From Istiophorus platypterus (lineage: Eukaryota; Chordata; Actinopteri; Istiophoriformes; Istiophoridae): DNA of 64,000 nt. Made by a program: the position numbers and the translations under genes. The stretch is taken from positions 11,149,527 to 11,213,526 of the forward strand of contig CM029126.1 of assembly GCA_016859345.1 (NCBI GenBank), in the 5' to 3' direction. This document shows, one piece after another, positions 17,141 to 28,200 of the stretch (positions within the stretch are counted from its first letter, which is position 1; every line of letters begins with the position of its first letter). The notes beneath the pieces are model-generated. The model saw nothing but the letters and a program-made list of their open reading frames with translations, was not told the DNA's origin and ran no database searches.

Positions 17141-18455
17141 CACTTGAATGCTGAAACATATATATATAATGTTCTTGATGTCTTGCTTGAGAGCAAGTTA
17201 AGTATAAAAGCCCATTTCTGGACGGCTGCAACTTTGAACTTGCTCTTGACATTTAATTTATCAGAGAGATCATACTAGGTCTTAATCAAACATGTGATAA
17301 AAAATCATCATCAAAAGAGTAGATAAATCAGTTATAAAACAGATGAGGGCAGACAGGGCTACTGCTGACTCTTTAATTTTTAGCTCTGTGGTGTGCTTGC
17401 TTTAACAAATGTCATAAATAGGCTTGTTAGCCCAGCCTAAGTATAGTGAATACATTTTTTTTAATCCTCATAATCTTTAAATAGAAAGCTAATTTCTGCC
17501 AAGAAAAAAAAACATAAAAAGTTATTAACGAGTTGTTGTTGCTATTTGTCCATGTCCTCAAGAGGGACATAAGCAATTTTGGTTCTATTGACAGGATCAC
17601 ATGATATGTCTGTGTTTTTTTAAACTGTTACAAATTACAGTTGAATAATAAATCTATTTTATGATTTGACAGTGCTATGGTTTAAGTTTGGATAGTTTTA
17701 GGCACAGAAATGATGATGATTTTGATCAAGTCCCTTCTTAAGGTTAGAGAAACACTGTGGTTTGGTCTAAAATTACTGTTTTTTTATGGTTTGAGGCCCT
17801 TCATCATCATGGCTATAATAAGATAGTCATGGTTAAAAAAAAAAAAAAAGAAACTGTAAATCTGGAAAAAAAACAAAACAAAACCTTGAAACAGAGACCT
17901 CAGGTGATAATGGCCCATGTATGGTTGACCTAACAATCAACTCTGACCTTTCCCCATTGTTCCTTTATTACACTGTCAGGTAACATCCTCTTTTGCTCCT
18001 GTCATAATTACTACAGCTAATAGAGAACCTTGTAACCTGAATCTAAATATATTGGTCAAAATTTGACTCACTATATCATATTTTTTATTCATCAAGTATT
18101 TTTTTTTATCGTGTGTAATGTTTTGTTTTTTTTTCTCCTGGCAGAAATGGCTCTCCATAGTTTCAAATTCCTTAAGCATCCGAAAGTATCACCATCAGTG
18201 TACCAACAAATACTAATGTTAACAATTAGTATGGAGGATGTCTTGATCACTTTCAAAGAGGTTGCTTGTCATGTCTGCTACATGTTGCCTTATGAACAGA
18301 GTCAATGACTGTCGCTAATATTCTAACAGTAAGTCCTACAAAGCTTTGTAACACTTAATACTTAATAGACAAGAGGCTTTGGTTGTCATTATTTATTACT
18401 TATGTGTTTTGGTGAACGCTGCTTCAGTATGTGGATGTATGACGAATGAAATAAA
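17141..18455 (+). other. cacng6: cacng6 3' UTR (extent estimated)
   Basis: AT-rich sequence after the TAG stop. AATAAA hexamers lie at 17647-17652 and 18450-18455. A small hairpin (CTTGCT...AGCAAG) lies near 17182-17198. Which hexamer is used cannot be decided from sequence alone. Confidence 0.4.
18450..18455 (+). terminator. cacng6: Candidate distal cacng6 polyadenylation signal AATAAA
   Basis: A canonical hexamer 1.3 kb after the stop, with GT-rich sequence about 120 bases further on. The proximal alternative is at 17647-17652. Confidence 0.35.
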
Positions 18456-20199
18456 CTGTGAGAAGAGATTGAAATTTTGTATATCAGAGAATGGTATGAA
18501 TGGACTCACTTTATAAACTCAACTCTGTACATAAAATGAATGTGTTTATATTTTGTCAAGTGTTGTGAAATGTTTTGTTGTGTTGTGTCAGTCACTTTAT
18601 TTGCAATATGTATGAAGTAAATACACTTTATTTGTGTCAAAGGATGCTTACCTTTTCTCTCTACCATGAAAATGAAATTTCACACAATATACACTGTGCT
18701 GGTTTCTACTCATATGTATCTACAATATGTGGCACTAGTTCTGCTTTTCATTAAAAGGATTTGACATAAAATAACTGCCTCCCTTTTGTTTGTTGGTGTG
18801 ACACCCTGTCTGTCCTCAAACTTGACTTTCACCCATTTTCACCTCTTCCCAGCGTGACTCCTAACCTCGCTGCCAAACATCCCCCTCGTCCAAACCCACT
18901 CCTCTATAATTAGGCCAGAGCTCATCGCAATGCATTTCGCTGCAGAGGTTAGGAAACCTTACCCCTTGAATTTCAAAATGTACCCCCCAGCCAATCCTCA
19001 TAACTCTCTGCCCTCTTCCTCTCCTTAACCACCCCTGACCTCAGCGTTCCACTTTCCCTGCTGTCTCCAGGGGAGGCCAGGGACACTGCTCCTCCAGCCC
19101 TCGGCCTCCCACGCATACTCAGACAAATGATCAAGTCGGCCCAATAACTGTTCTTACTCCAAACTCTCGGGGGGGGTCATCCAGGCAGTCACATTCACTC
19201 ACATGCTCACTTTTGCACGCGCGCACGCACACACACACACACACACACACTCAAACACACATACTTTTGACTCCCAGTGGATAGAAACTGAATCCGCATG
19301 ACACTCTATCCTGGTTGTATATATAGCTGTTAATAGTTCTACTGAGACTGTGTGACAAGTGGGCACTAGTTGCACATTTGTTAATGGAAATGGGCTTCTT
19401 AGAATTCTTGACAGAGAATCTTTAGATTAAATTACTGTATATTTTAGGATTTATTACCCCAAACTTTGATAAAGAATGTTGCTTGTGTGGCGGGTGGCAT
19501 TGGTTTGCTTTGGCAGCCTCTCATTGTTTCTCCTTGAGTCTCTCATCGCTGCATCACCTTGGGGTGTAACTACATTGCAGAAGGTATGATAATAGCAGAG
19601 AAGGGTGCTCCGAATAACTAATCTTCAAGGTCCAGGAGCATTTCTAGGAATCTCTGGCTCCTTGTGAAGGATGTAACACTGCCTTACGACTACCCTTATG
19701 CATCTGTATCATCTCTTGTCTCTGTGGGGACTCTTCCAGCTTGATCCAGACTGGAAGTAATCCCACATTCCTCCCCCCTGCCACTGATGGCCCTTCTGAT
19801 GTCAAGCAAAACCTGCCCAGTGGGCTGAAGTGACCAAAGCAGACCTTGACAGTATTTTTCTAATTGCTCATGCAAAATCATGCATGAGGTACCAGATGGG
19901 CCCATCAGGAAAAAAAAAAAACAAAAACATAATGTAGTCAGGAAGGGCAGTGGTCACAGAAAGGCACACTGAATTAACTTTCAGTAGCTTTTCTCATTAT
20001 CCTATTTGGCAAACACCACCCATCTGGCACCACCCATATATTTGCAAATATTATAAACCTCAGGTCTGACATAGAAGGTTGAAGTCTTCTTAGGAAGGCT
20101 TCAACACAGTTTGCCAAAGATTAGCCAAGAGACCTTGAGATTGAGTAACAACAAAGAGTAATGTTTACTCACTAATGATGAATTGTGCGTATGCTATGT

Positions 20200-21130
20200 A
20201 GACCAGTGATGGAAAGTAACCGAGTATATTTACTCAGGCACTGAATACAATTTTGATTATTTACATTTTAGCCTACTTTGTATTTCCACTCCACTACATT
20301 TCTGAAGCAAATATTGTACTTTTACTCAGCTACGCTCAATTGACAGCTATAGGCCGTAGTTACTCTTTTGATTAAGATTTCACATACAAGGTATATTATC
20401 AGTATATAACATATTACACACTTGATTTCTCAATTATTCTGCTTACTTATTAGTGTATAAAAATAAAGATCCAATAAATTCAATAACATACTAATATAAC
20501 CCTTACGGGGGCCATTCCGCATACTGATTACTTTTACTTTTGATAATTAAAATACATTTTATTGCTAGTACATCTGCACTTTTACTTAAATTTCACCTCC
20601 AGTCATGTTATAATATATTTAGATACAAATATACTCTCCTTGGAATAATTTGTGTCTGATATTGTTTTTCCACAAAACAAAGTTCAAATACCTGGTTATA
20701 AACTAGTAAAATTACAACCACTCCTTCTCTCACTGAAACATCCCAAATTTATGAATTGATTTCAGAAGTTTATTTGCTGAGCAAGATGTCTCTTACCTCA
20801 CTGTAAAATCCATTCTCAGTTTATATACACTGGAGCCTTTGAACTCCCACATCACTCTTTTGGAGATTGCATAATCAACCTCCAAACTAGTTGTGATTCC
20901 ATAAAATCATCTTCTTCATATTTACAAATGTTAAACTGAGATTTGAGGTAAGCACAGAGAAACTCTCTCCTTTCAGCAGATGAATGTGAAAAAAAAATGT
21001 GTCAAATTCCGAATGTACATCAAAACACATTTTTGAATGAAGGAAGACTTCGAGTTAAATTTCCAAGTATTTTTAAAGTGTGGTATTGCCACTTTTACTA
21101 AAGTGAAGGATCTGAATACTTCCTTCAAAG
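20200..21130 (+). mobile_element. Interrupted copy of a teleost hAT-like non-autonomous repeat
   Basis: The left end reads CAGTGATGGAAAGTAAC and continues through TTTACTCA, CACTCCACTACATTTCTG and TTGTACTTTTACT. The right end near 21065-21125 reads GTGGTATTGCCACTTTTACT and then AAGGATCTGAATACTTCCTTC. Both are hallmarks of a very common percomorph element built on 'TTTACTCAAGTACT' and 'GGATCTGAATACTTC' motifs, which I recognise from memory. The interval about 20620-21055 lacks those motifs and looks inserted or highly diverged. A second, inverted copy lies at about 26530-27065. Confidence 0.6.
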
Positions 21131-21551
21131 CTATTATGACCACATAATATTAAGGAATACTCAAAACACAGGTATATGCTCAGTCTTTACTTCATAAGAG
21201 ACCTTAGCCTCTTTCTCAGCAAAAAAAGAAACAAAAGACAGCAGTCTGTGAATATGTCTGTTATCGTTTTTTTTTTTTATAAACTTCGTGCAATACAGTG
21301 TTTAAGTTTATCACACATTTAGATAAACCATAGTCATTTGTCTAGATATATCTATTCTCAACTACATACTATTCATATTGCCCACATAAATGCTATCTGT
21401 GTGCAGTTTTATCACATTTTCTTTTTCTGAAATTAAATCAAAGAAATTAAAACTTGAAGAATCTGGAAGCGTCTGGTTGTTGTTTTGTTTCATGTAAGCA
21501 GGTGTGTCCACGGTTTCAACCCGGACCTGCTGTCACTCAGGTCAGTTTAGC

Positions 21552-21604
21552 GGGGGTCGGGGGTTAGGGGCATGGGGGTTGGTGGGCTGCGTGGGGCATG
21601 GGGG
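21552..21604 (+). other. G-quadruplex-forming tract
   Basis: Seven G-runs of 3-5 on the plus strand separated by loops of 2-6 bases (GGGGGTCGGGGGTTAGGGG, then CATGGGGG and further runs). It is 1.5 kb past the cacng8 stop, on the template strand of that gene. Folding is predicted from the motif only. Confidence 0.75.
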
Positions 21605-22876
21605 TTTACATATGTTTACATTCTCATCAACATAAACAGAACAGGTCAGAGTTCGGACTAGGGAGTCAGCAGTCACAGGGGACGAACAGTGAAAATAATC
21701 TTTGGGGAGACTGAGGGGTCATCCGTGTGGTGGGTCTGTTATTGGTCATGTGACAAAGTAGGGGGGAAACACTGATCATGTGAGCGAGTACGGAAGGGGA
21801 AGGGCCAAGAGTGACGCCGTAGGGTGGGCAAATGAAACCACCCAATAGGGCAGGCACCAGGGAGGGAACCGGGAACGAAACGCTTCAGCCGTACCCGCCC
21901 TGCTCAAAATGCACACCCAGTCTGAACAGTGTCCCCGAAAACGTATCTATAGACTTTACAAATATATGTATGTGTAAATTACAATGTACAGGTATTTTTT
22001 TCAAAAGTTTTTCTCTACAGTGTTTTTTAAACCCTCTCAACCCACATATACATATTGTATTTTTTGCCACTGAAAATGATAAGTTGCATGTGTCACTTTG
22101 GGACTCTTCATAGAAAAAAAAGATTAGGTTTTTTTTGTTTTTCTGCTCAGGCAGCAAACTTTACCTGATTCTGTACAAATGTATTATTCTATGTCTCTTT
22201 TTTCTGCTTCCTCCAATTCAGAGGTTTCTGTTAATGCCCAGGAACAAACATATTCAACACGACTATAGCTACAATTACTACTGTTAACACTGATTAGAAT
22301 GGAAATAAGACTAACAGAGGCCCATAGAAAACTCAGACTTGTAATAACAATGAAGTTGGTGAGTTGTCTCAGTCGCTCACATTATTGTTGCATTTCTTTC
22401 TGTATCAATATTGGAAGACAATTTACAGTATTCACATCTGATTTCATGTAATGAATGAAAATTATATAATAAAGGGGTTAAAAAATAACACAGGCTCTCA
22501 TTCTCCCACATATTGTGCACACTCATGCTTGACACTTTGACACAGTTACACACAACTCACTGACAGACCCAGAGACCCAGTGGCTGCGCATGGAAGAAGT
22601 TCACAGTAAAAGTTGTCAAGATCTAAAACTAAAGTGGAAAAAAAATACATGAGAATTGAAATTTAATTCCAAACTACAGTGTTTGCAAATATAGCTAGCC
22701 TGTAATAACGCTAAGAATAATCACAACAACAATTTTACGTGAATGATGATCTGGGTAAATTAGCAGTAATATTGCACAAAAAAATATGTGAAACATTTTC
22801 ATAATAGCCCAAGGTTAATTGCGTTTGATCATTAACAAAATAAATCATTTCTAGCACATTAAAATATCAAAATAGT

Positions 22877-22882
22877 TTTATT
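22877..22882 (-). terminator. cacng8: Candidate cacng8 polyadenylation signal
   Basis: TTTATT on the plus strand reads AATAAA on the minus strand, about 245 bases after the cacng8 stop. TARP genes often have longer 3' UTRs, so a more distal site is possible. Confidence 0.3.
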
Positions 22883-23125
22883 GTGAAAGTTCATTGTTGT
22901 TGTTATTATCACTCTGTTATTACTCTTCTTCTTTTAGTTCTCAGTGAGATTGAGTAGACTAAATAACAGTGAAAATGGAGGGAGAGATACACCGTTTCAT
23001 TTGTCTGTCTGTCTGTCCTCCTATCTATTTCCTTTTCCTGAACCGAGGGCTCCTCTCTATCTTTCCTCTCGCACTACTACCCATCCTCCTTCTCTTCCTT
23101 CCTCCTCGCCCCCCATACCTTCTCT

Positions 23126-24194
23126 CTACACAGGCGTTGTCTTCCTATTCAGGGTGTTAGAGTTGCTTTCCCTGTCTCCCTTCAGCCTGTCCAGAGTCCC
23201 CATCCCTCTCTCCCTGTCTACTGTGGATGAGCTGAAGGGTGGGGGACCGGAGCCCACAGAGTTGGGCATCGGCGCATTTGAGTTGGAAGAATTTGAAGGA
23301 TTGTGGGACTTAAGTGAGGGAAGTGTACCGCTCATCATGACTCCCCCTCCACCCCCATCCTTCGGGAAGCAGTTGTGGAGCTGGTAGAGCGTAGCCCTGT
23401 CCACTGTTCCATACATGGGCGGCAAACCCCCCAGTTTGGGGTCACGGGACAATGTGTAGAGGGAGATGTCGCCTCCAGCGAGGGCTGTGTGGGAGCGAGA
23501 GTGGGGGTTAGGTAAAGTGGACACTGAGATGGGGCCCTGGGAAAGAAGTGCAGACGGGGGCAGGCTAAAGTTCTTTCCACCACCTCCCCCTACAGGTGAG
23601 GGGTCTCGAGAGCGGGAGGGGTCGGTGGAACGGGATGAGGAACGGGATCGGCGGCGGAAGCGGTAGCTGGGCAGGCGGAGCATGGCGTGCGTGGTGCTCT
23701 TGAAAATGTCGGTGCGTGAGCGGCAGCGCAGCTCCTTGTTCTTCTCAATGTAGATGTTGACAGCCAGCACCCCAACCATCTCAGCCATGATGAAGGACAG
23801 GCCTCCGAAGTAAAAGGACCAACCGTAGGAGTACTGCCACTTCTTGTCCTCATCCTTCTTAGGAGATATGTCCCCCAGTGCAGCGGAGATGTAAACGATC
23901 ACACCAATTATGTTACTCAGACCTGAGATAGCACAGAAATACAGTATTTACAAAAGAGATAAATAGACTCAGAAAGACCAACCTACAGTAATAATAATAT
24001 AAAAAATTAGTTCAACATATTGATTTATGACATTCTCAGTAAAGACAACTGGATCAATGTAGTGTGAACATAAAACCACTATTAAACAGAACAGTCTAAA
24101 CACACCTAGACTCTCCTAAACAAAGCATAAAAACTGTTATGGCACCTGATATTTTTCAGACCACCACTTACGTGTGCACACAGACTTGTACACG

Positions 24195-24246
<52 letters not shown>

Positions 24247-25219
24247 CAAAGCACATGTATCTATACACAGATGCACATACCTGCAGCCACAAATAGGATT
24301 CCTGCCCCCAAGATGATGTTCCTTTTGCTCTTATAGAAACGACTAGCAGCAATGCACACCCCACCCATCAGCAGCAGGATGGCACTGAGGATTGGGAAGA
24401 TGTTGGAAGCCCTGACCACCCCTAAACAGAAGAAAGAATAATGGTAAAACAGAAAAGACTAAAAAGGAAAAGCCATGTGGATACGTGAAATTGACATGGG
24501 ACATCTATGACAATATCTGAATTGTATTAAAGTTATAATCCTCAAGATTTGTTATGTTTACTGTTCACTCTCCTTCACTCACTCACCCTGTCAGAGCTAT
24601 ACCAACTTAATACTTTTGCAGACTACTACTAATTACTACTGCTGCTAGTTCACATCAGAAGGAATCAACTTACAAAATATGGTGGCTTTTAATATGAGGC
24701 AGTCACAGGAAACACAATGCATTTATCAAACAGGAGCCTACAGACAAAACAACAGTTTTTCCTCAACAACTTCCTTTACCTCTGCTGCTGTGTGAGAAAC
24801 TACTGTGGCCACAACATCAGATTGCAGTTGCAATTATTTTTTACTAACTTCTCTATTAAAACAATGCAAATTTGTTCGTGCTCATTATAAAACAGATACA
24901 TCAGCTGTTTCTCTATTGTATTTTTGACAATGTAGCTTCTCAAGAAATGTTAGCTTTAGTATTAAACGGCACAACAATCAAAGAATGTTAAGTAAAACTA
25001 TTTAACCCGAGTTCTGAATGTACAAGGAGACTGAATTATAGCCACAAAGCAAATAAAAAAAGTTAAAGCTGCTCCAGCTTTATTATACACATAATAATTG
25101 GCGAGGAAATTAATTACTCAGTTCTAGGCACACGATTGAATCAAACCCTTCCCATGTGGCCTTCAGTGCTTTTAAGAGGTCTGTCAACTGTGCACACACG
25201 CAAGTGCACACACGCAAGT

Positions 25220-25299
<80 letters not shown>

Positions 25300-28200
25300 T
25301 AACACTCCTCTCTCATCTAGGACAACTAGGCCACCTAAAGGAAATGCCACCTAAATGCCAGCAAAATGTCTCTGCAACATTGTAAACAGAACACAAGCTT
25401 TTCTTTAAGTATGCACAGACACACGTTACATATCATAGAGCAGAAAGACACCTCTGCCGGGCACGTAGTACAAACTAGGGCACCTCATCTTCAGTGACTT
25501 TCTGTACACATTCATGCATGTTGATTTCTTGCTGAGATTATTGTCTGAGAAATGAGAAATAAAAACACCAAGCTTAAAAGGTAATGGAGAGCATGTTTAG
25601 GCTTATTCTCTCTGAATTTCTCTGTCTCTTAGCAAAGCTTCCCTCTCCCTCATCATCCATTGCCTTGTAATGCTGATATTGACTTACTCAGGACGTACTC
25701 TGCCCCATCATGGTCAAAGTCTGCATCCTCTGGGAAGTGGTTGATCTGAGAACACACTCCTCTCTTCACTCCTGAGATATAAGAGGGAAAAACAGCGATG
25801 ACCAGACACAAAAAAATACAAGACCTCATAACTGCAACCTTATGAAAAGAGAACAGCAAATATCCTCCTGGGAGTCAAACTGAGTGACAACTGAACACAG
25901 TCATATCTGCTCTAGAAAATCCATTTCTTAATCCAAGCATATGTGCCCAATTCACTTCAACATACTGATAAAGAAAACATCACAGTGGTTAATGGTTCAT
26001 CTAGGAAATGCAAGTTAGTAACATCACATACACAAGCACATACACACATGTAAATATACAAGTATGCAGACACACAGGCAGACAGATAACTACCCGCTGG
26101 GGTCTTGCATGTAGACAGACAGACGAACGGAGGGATGCACGCACGATGATGACAGCACACCACTGTTGCTGATGGATGGATTGTGAGAGAGATGGAGTGA
26201 TGGAATGAAGAGACACAGACGGAGGGAGAAACGGACAGATGTGGGTTGAGCTGGTCTTTTTCTCACAGCTCATACATTTCCACAGGTTGGTCTGTAAAGA
26301 AAACAGATAGAGGTACAAAGGGGCGGGACATCAGTTGAGCCACACAAATTAATGTTACCATCCTCAGACACAGGCTCAACAGACTTCACACTGTTCCAGG
26401 TGAAACATGTCCTGACACTAATGCAGCTTCATAGTAATTTTTGAAAACCTAAAAAATATTGTAAAGTGTAAATTACCATTTTTGAGATCTCTTCAGGTTT
26501 CTAAAAGCACGTGTTAACTGGAGCACCCCAGTGGCCGAGGAAGTATTTCAAATCCTCTACGTTAACAAAAAGTACCAATGCAACAATTCAAAAAAAAAAT
26601 CCTTTGCAAGTTAAAGTCTTGCATTAAAGTTCTACTCAAACATTACAGATATATCATCAGCTAAATATACCAAAAATTTCAAAGTTAAAGTATTAATTCT
26701 GCAGAAAATGGCCCCTCTGACAATATATAATATGAACAGTATATTTATAAACAGAATATATATAACATATATACATAATGGAAGCTGCAAGGAGAGCCTG
26801 CACATGGCTGTGGATAAAGAGGGGTGGTCTGAGGACTGATTCTGCTGGGATGCAAGTTGGGCCTGATCTATCCTGGCTGGGTCGCCTGGGTGATGGTGTA
26901 TGATGCTGCGAGACCCAAAACACCCTATGAAGACACCCTCTCAGATAAATATAGTGGGGAAAAACGTACAATATTTCCCTCTAATATGTATGTGAAAAGT
27001 ATAAAATGGTATAAGTATGAAATTCAAGTAAAGTACAGATGAGTAAATGTAATTAGTTACATTCCTACATTCCCTCACTGGAGGACTAATCCCTTATTCC
27101 CTGAATGATTTGAATGAAAGTGCTAACATCACAGATTTGTGTACTACATGAACACAAATGAAATTAAAATAATTTTTGGCAGGTGTACCCCCCCCTTCCG
27201 TAAACCCGCTGAAGCACCAGAGAGGAAGGAGAGGACACATCTCTATCCACAGCAAAATGTGCCACCCACCCACGGGCATAAATCTTTTAGAGCTAGCATG
27301 TCCTGCATTTCCACTCCGGCTACACCTCACTGCATCACTGCATGACTACAGAGCATCTATCTTGGCTGAATACTCCACAGACATCAAGGATACTTGACCT
27401 CTAAGCAATGCCAAGACACTGTCAGCTCTACTGCACCAGAATGTGAGAGAAAAGACTGAAAGAGAGAAAACTACAAGGAGGGAAAGAAGAGCAGAAACCA
27501 GTGAAAGATGAAATGCAATGTTTGGGGGAGTGAGACGGAGGGATAGTGAGTGGAGAAGCCGAAAGAGTGAGGCAATCGAGAGAGTGGGTGGGGGTGCACT
27601 GCAGAAGAGCTGCATCTCTAATTGGCTGCTTTGCTATCAGGAAGCTTAGAGATGAGAGCAAATTAGCTTTGTACAGTGACCCAGCCCAGGATGGGCCAGG
27701 GATGCTTTATAAGGAGAGCCAAGAGGTTTTCCTGGGGACAGGGGAGCCTCTACCTCAGTTTCTTAGCGAACGAAGAAACAGATCGCTCACTCACACTTCC
27801 CCTTTGGCTGTTGCTGCTTCACTCCAGCCCAGCCTTTGCTGTTGAGTGTCAGCCAGTCAGTGTGATGTATAATGAATTAGCAGCTTGTGTTGCAGTGACA
27901 AACCAAAGATTGAGGGATGGCTACTGCCAGTTTGTGTATCTTCCACCACTCAGAAGTGAGGTTGATGGGTCACAGGGTTAATATGGGCCTTTTGTCTCAA
28001 CACTTGATTAAATTAACGCAGCCTGAACCAAAGACAATGATTAATGGATTATTTTGAGCGAGGGTTACGCACCAGTATCGTGTAATTATCCTGCAAATCA
28101 TGCAAAATTGTTTTCTTGTCATTATGGCTTGGTCTAATAAATATCAATAGGGATGTGTGTATGTTGTTGCTATTAATGATTACTGATATTACAGCCATGT

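Larger units (their letters stand above)
18456..23125. other. Convergent spacer between cacng6 and cacng8
   Basis: The two genes point toward each other here. The spacer holds (CA)n at 19218-19250, an interrupted hAT-like repeat (20200-21130), a G-rich tract (21552-21604), and on the right the cacng8 3' UTR. No coding sequence is supported. Confidence 0.6.

Noticed and set aside
24137..24364. Cys/Val-repeat frames at microsatellites (here and near 25110, 35034, 40340, 44765 and 62005)
   Set aside because: Translations of (TG)n or (CA)n, giving CVCVCV or HTHTHT. They are not proteins.
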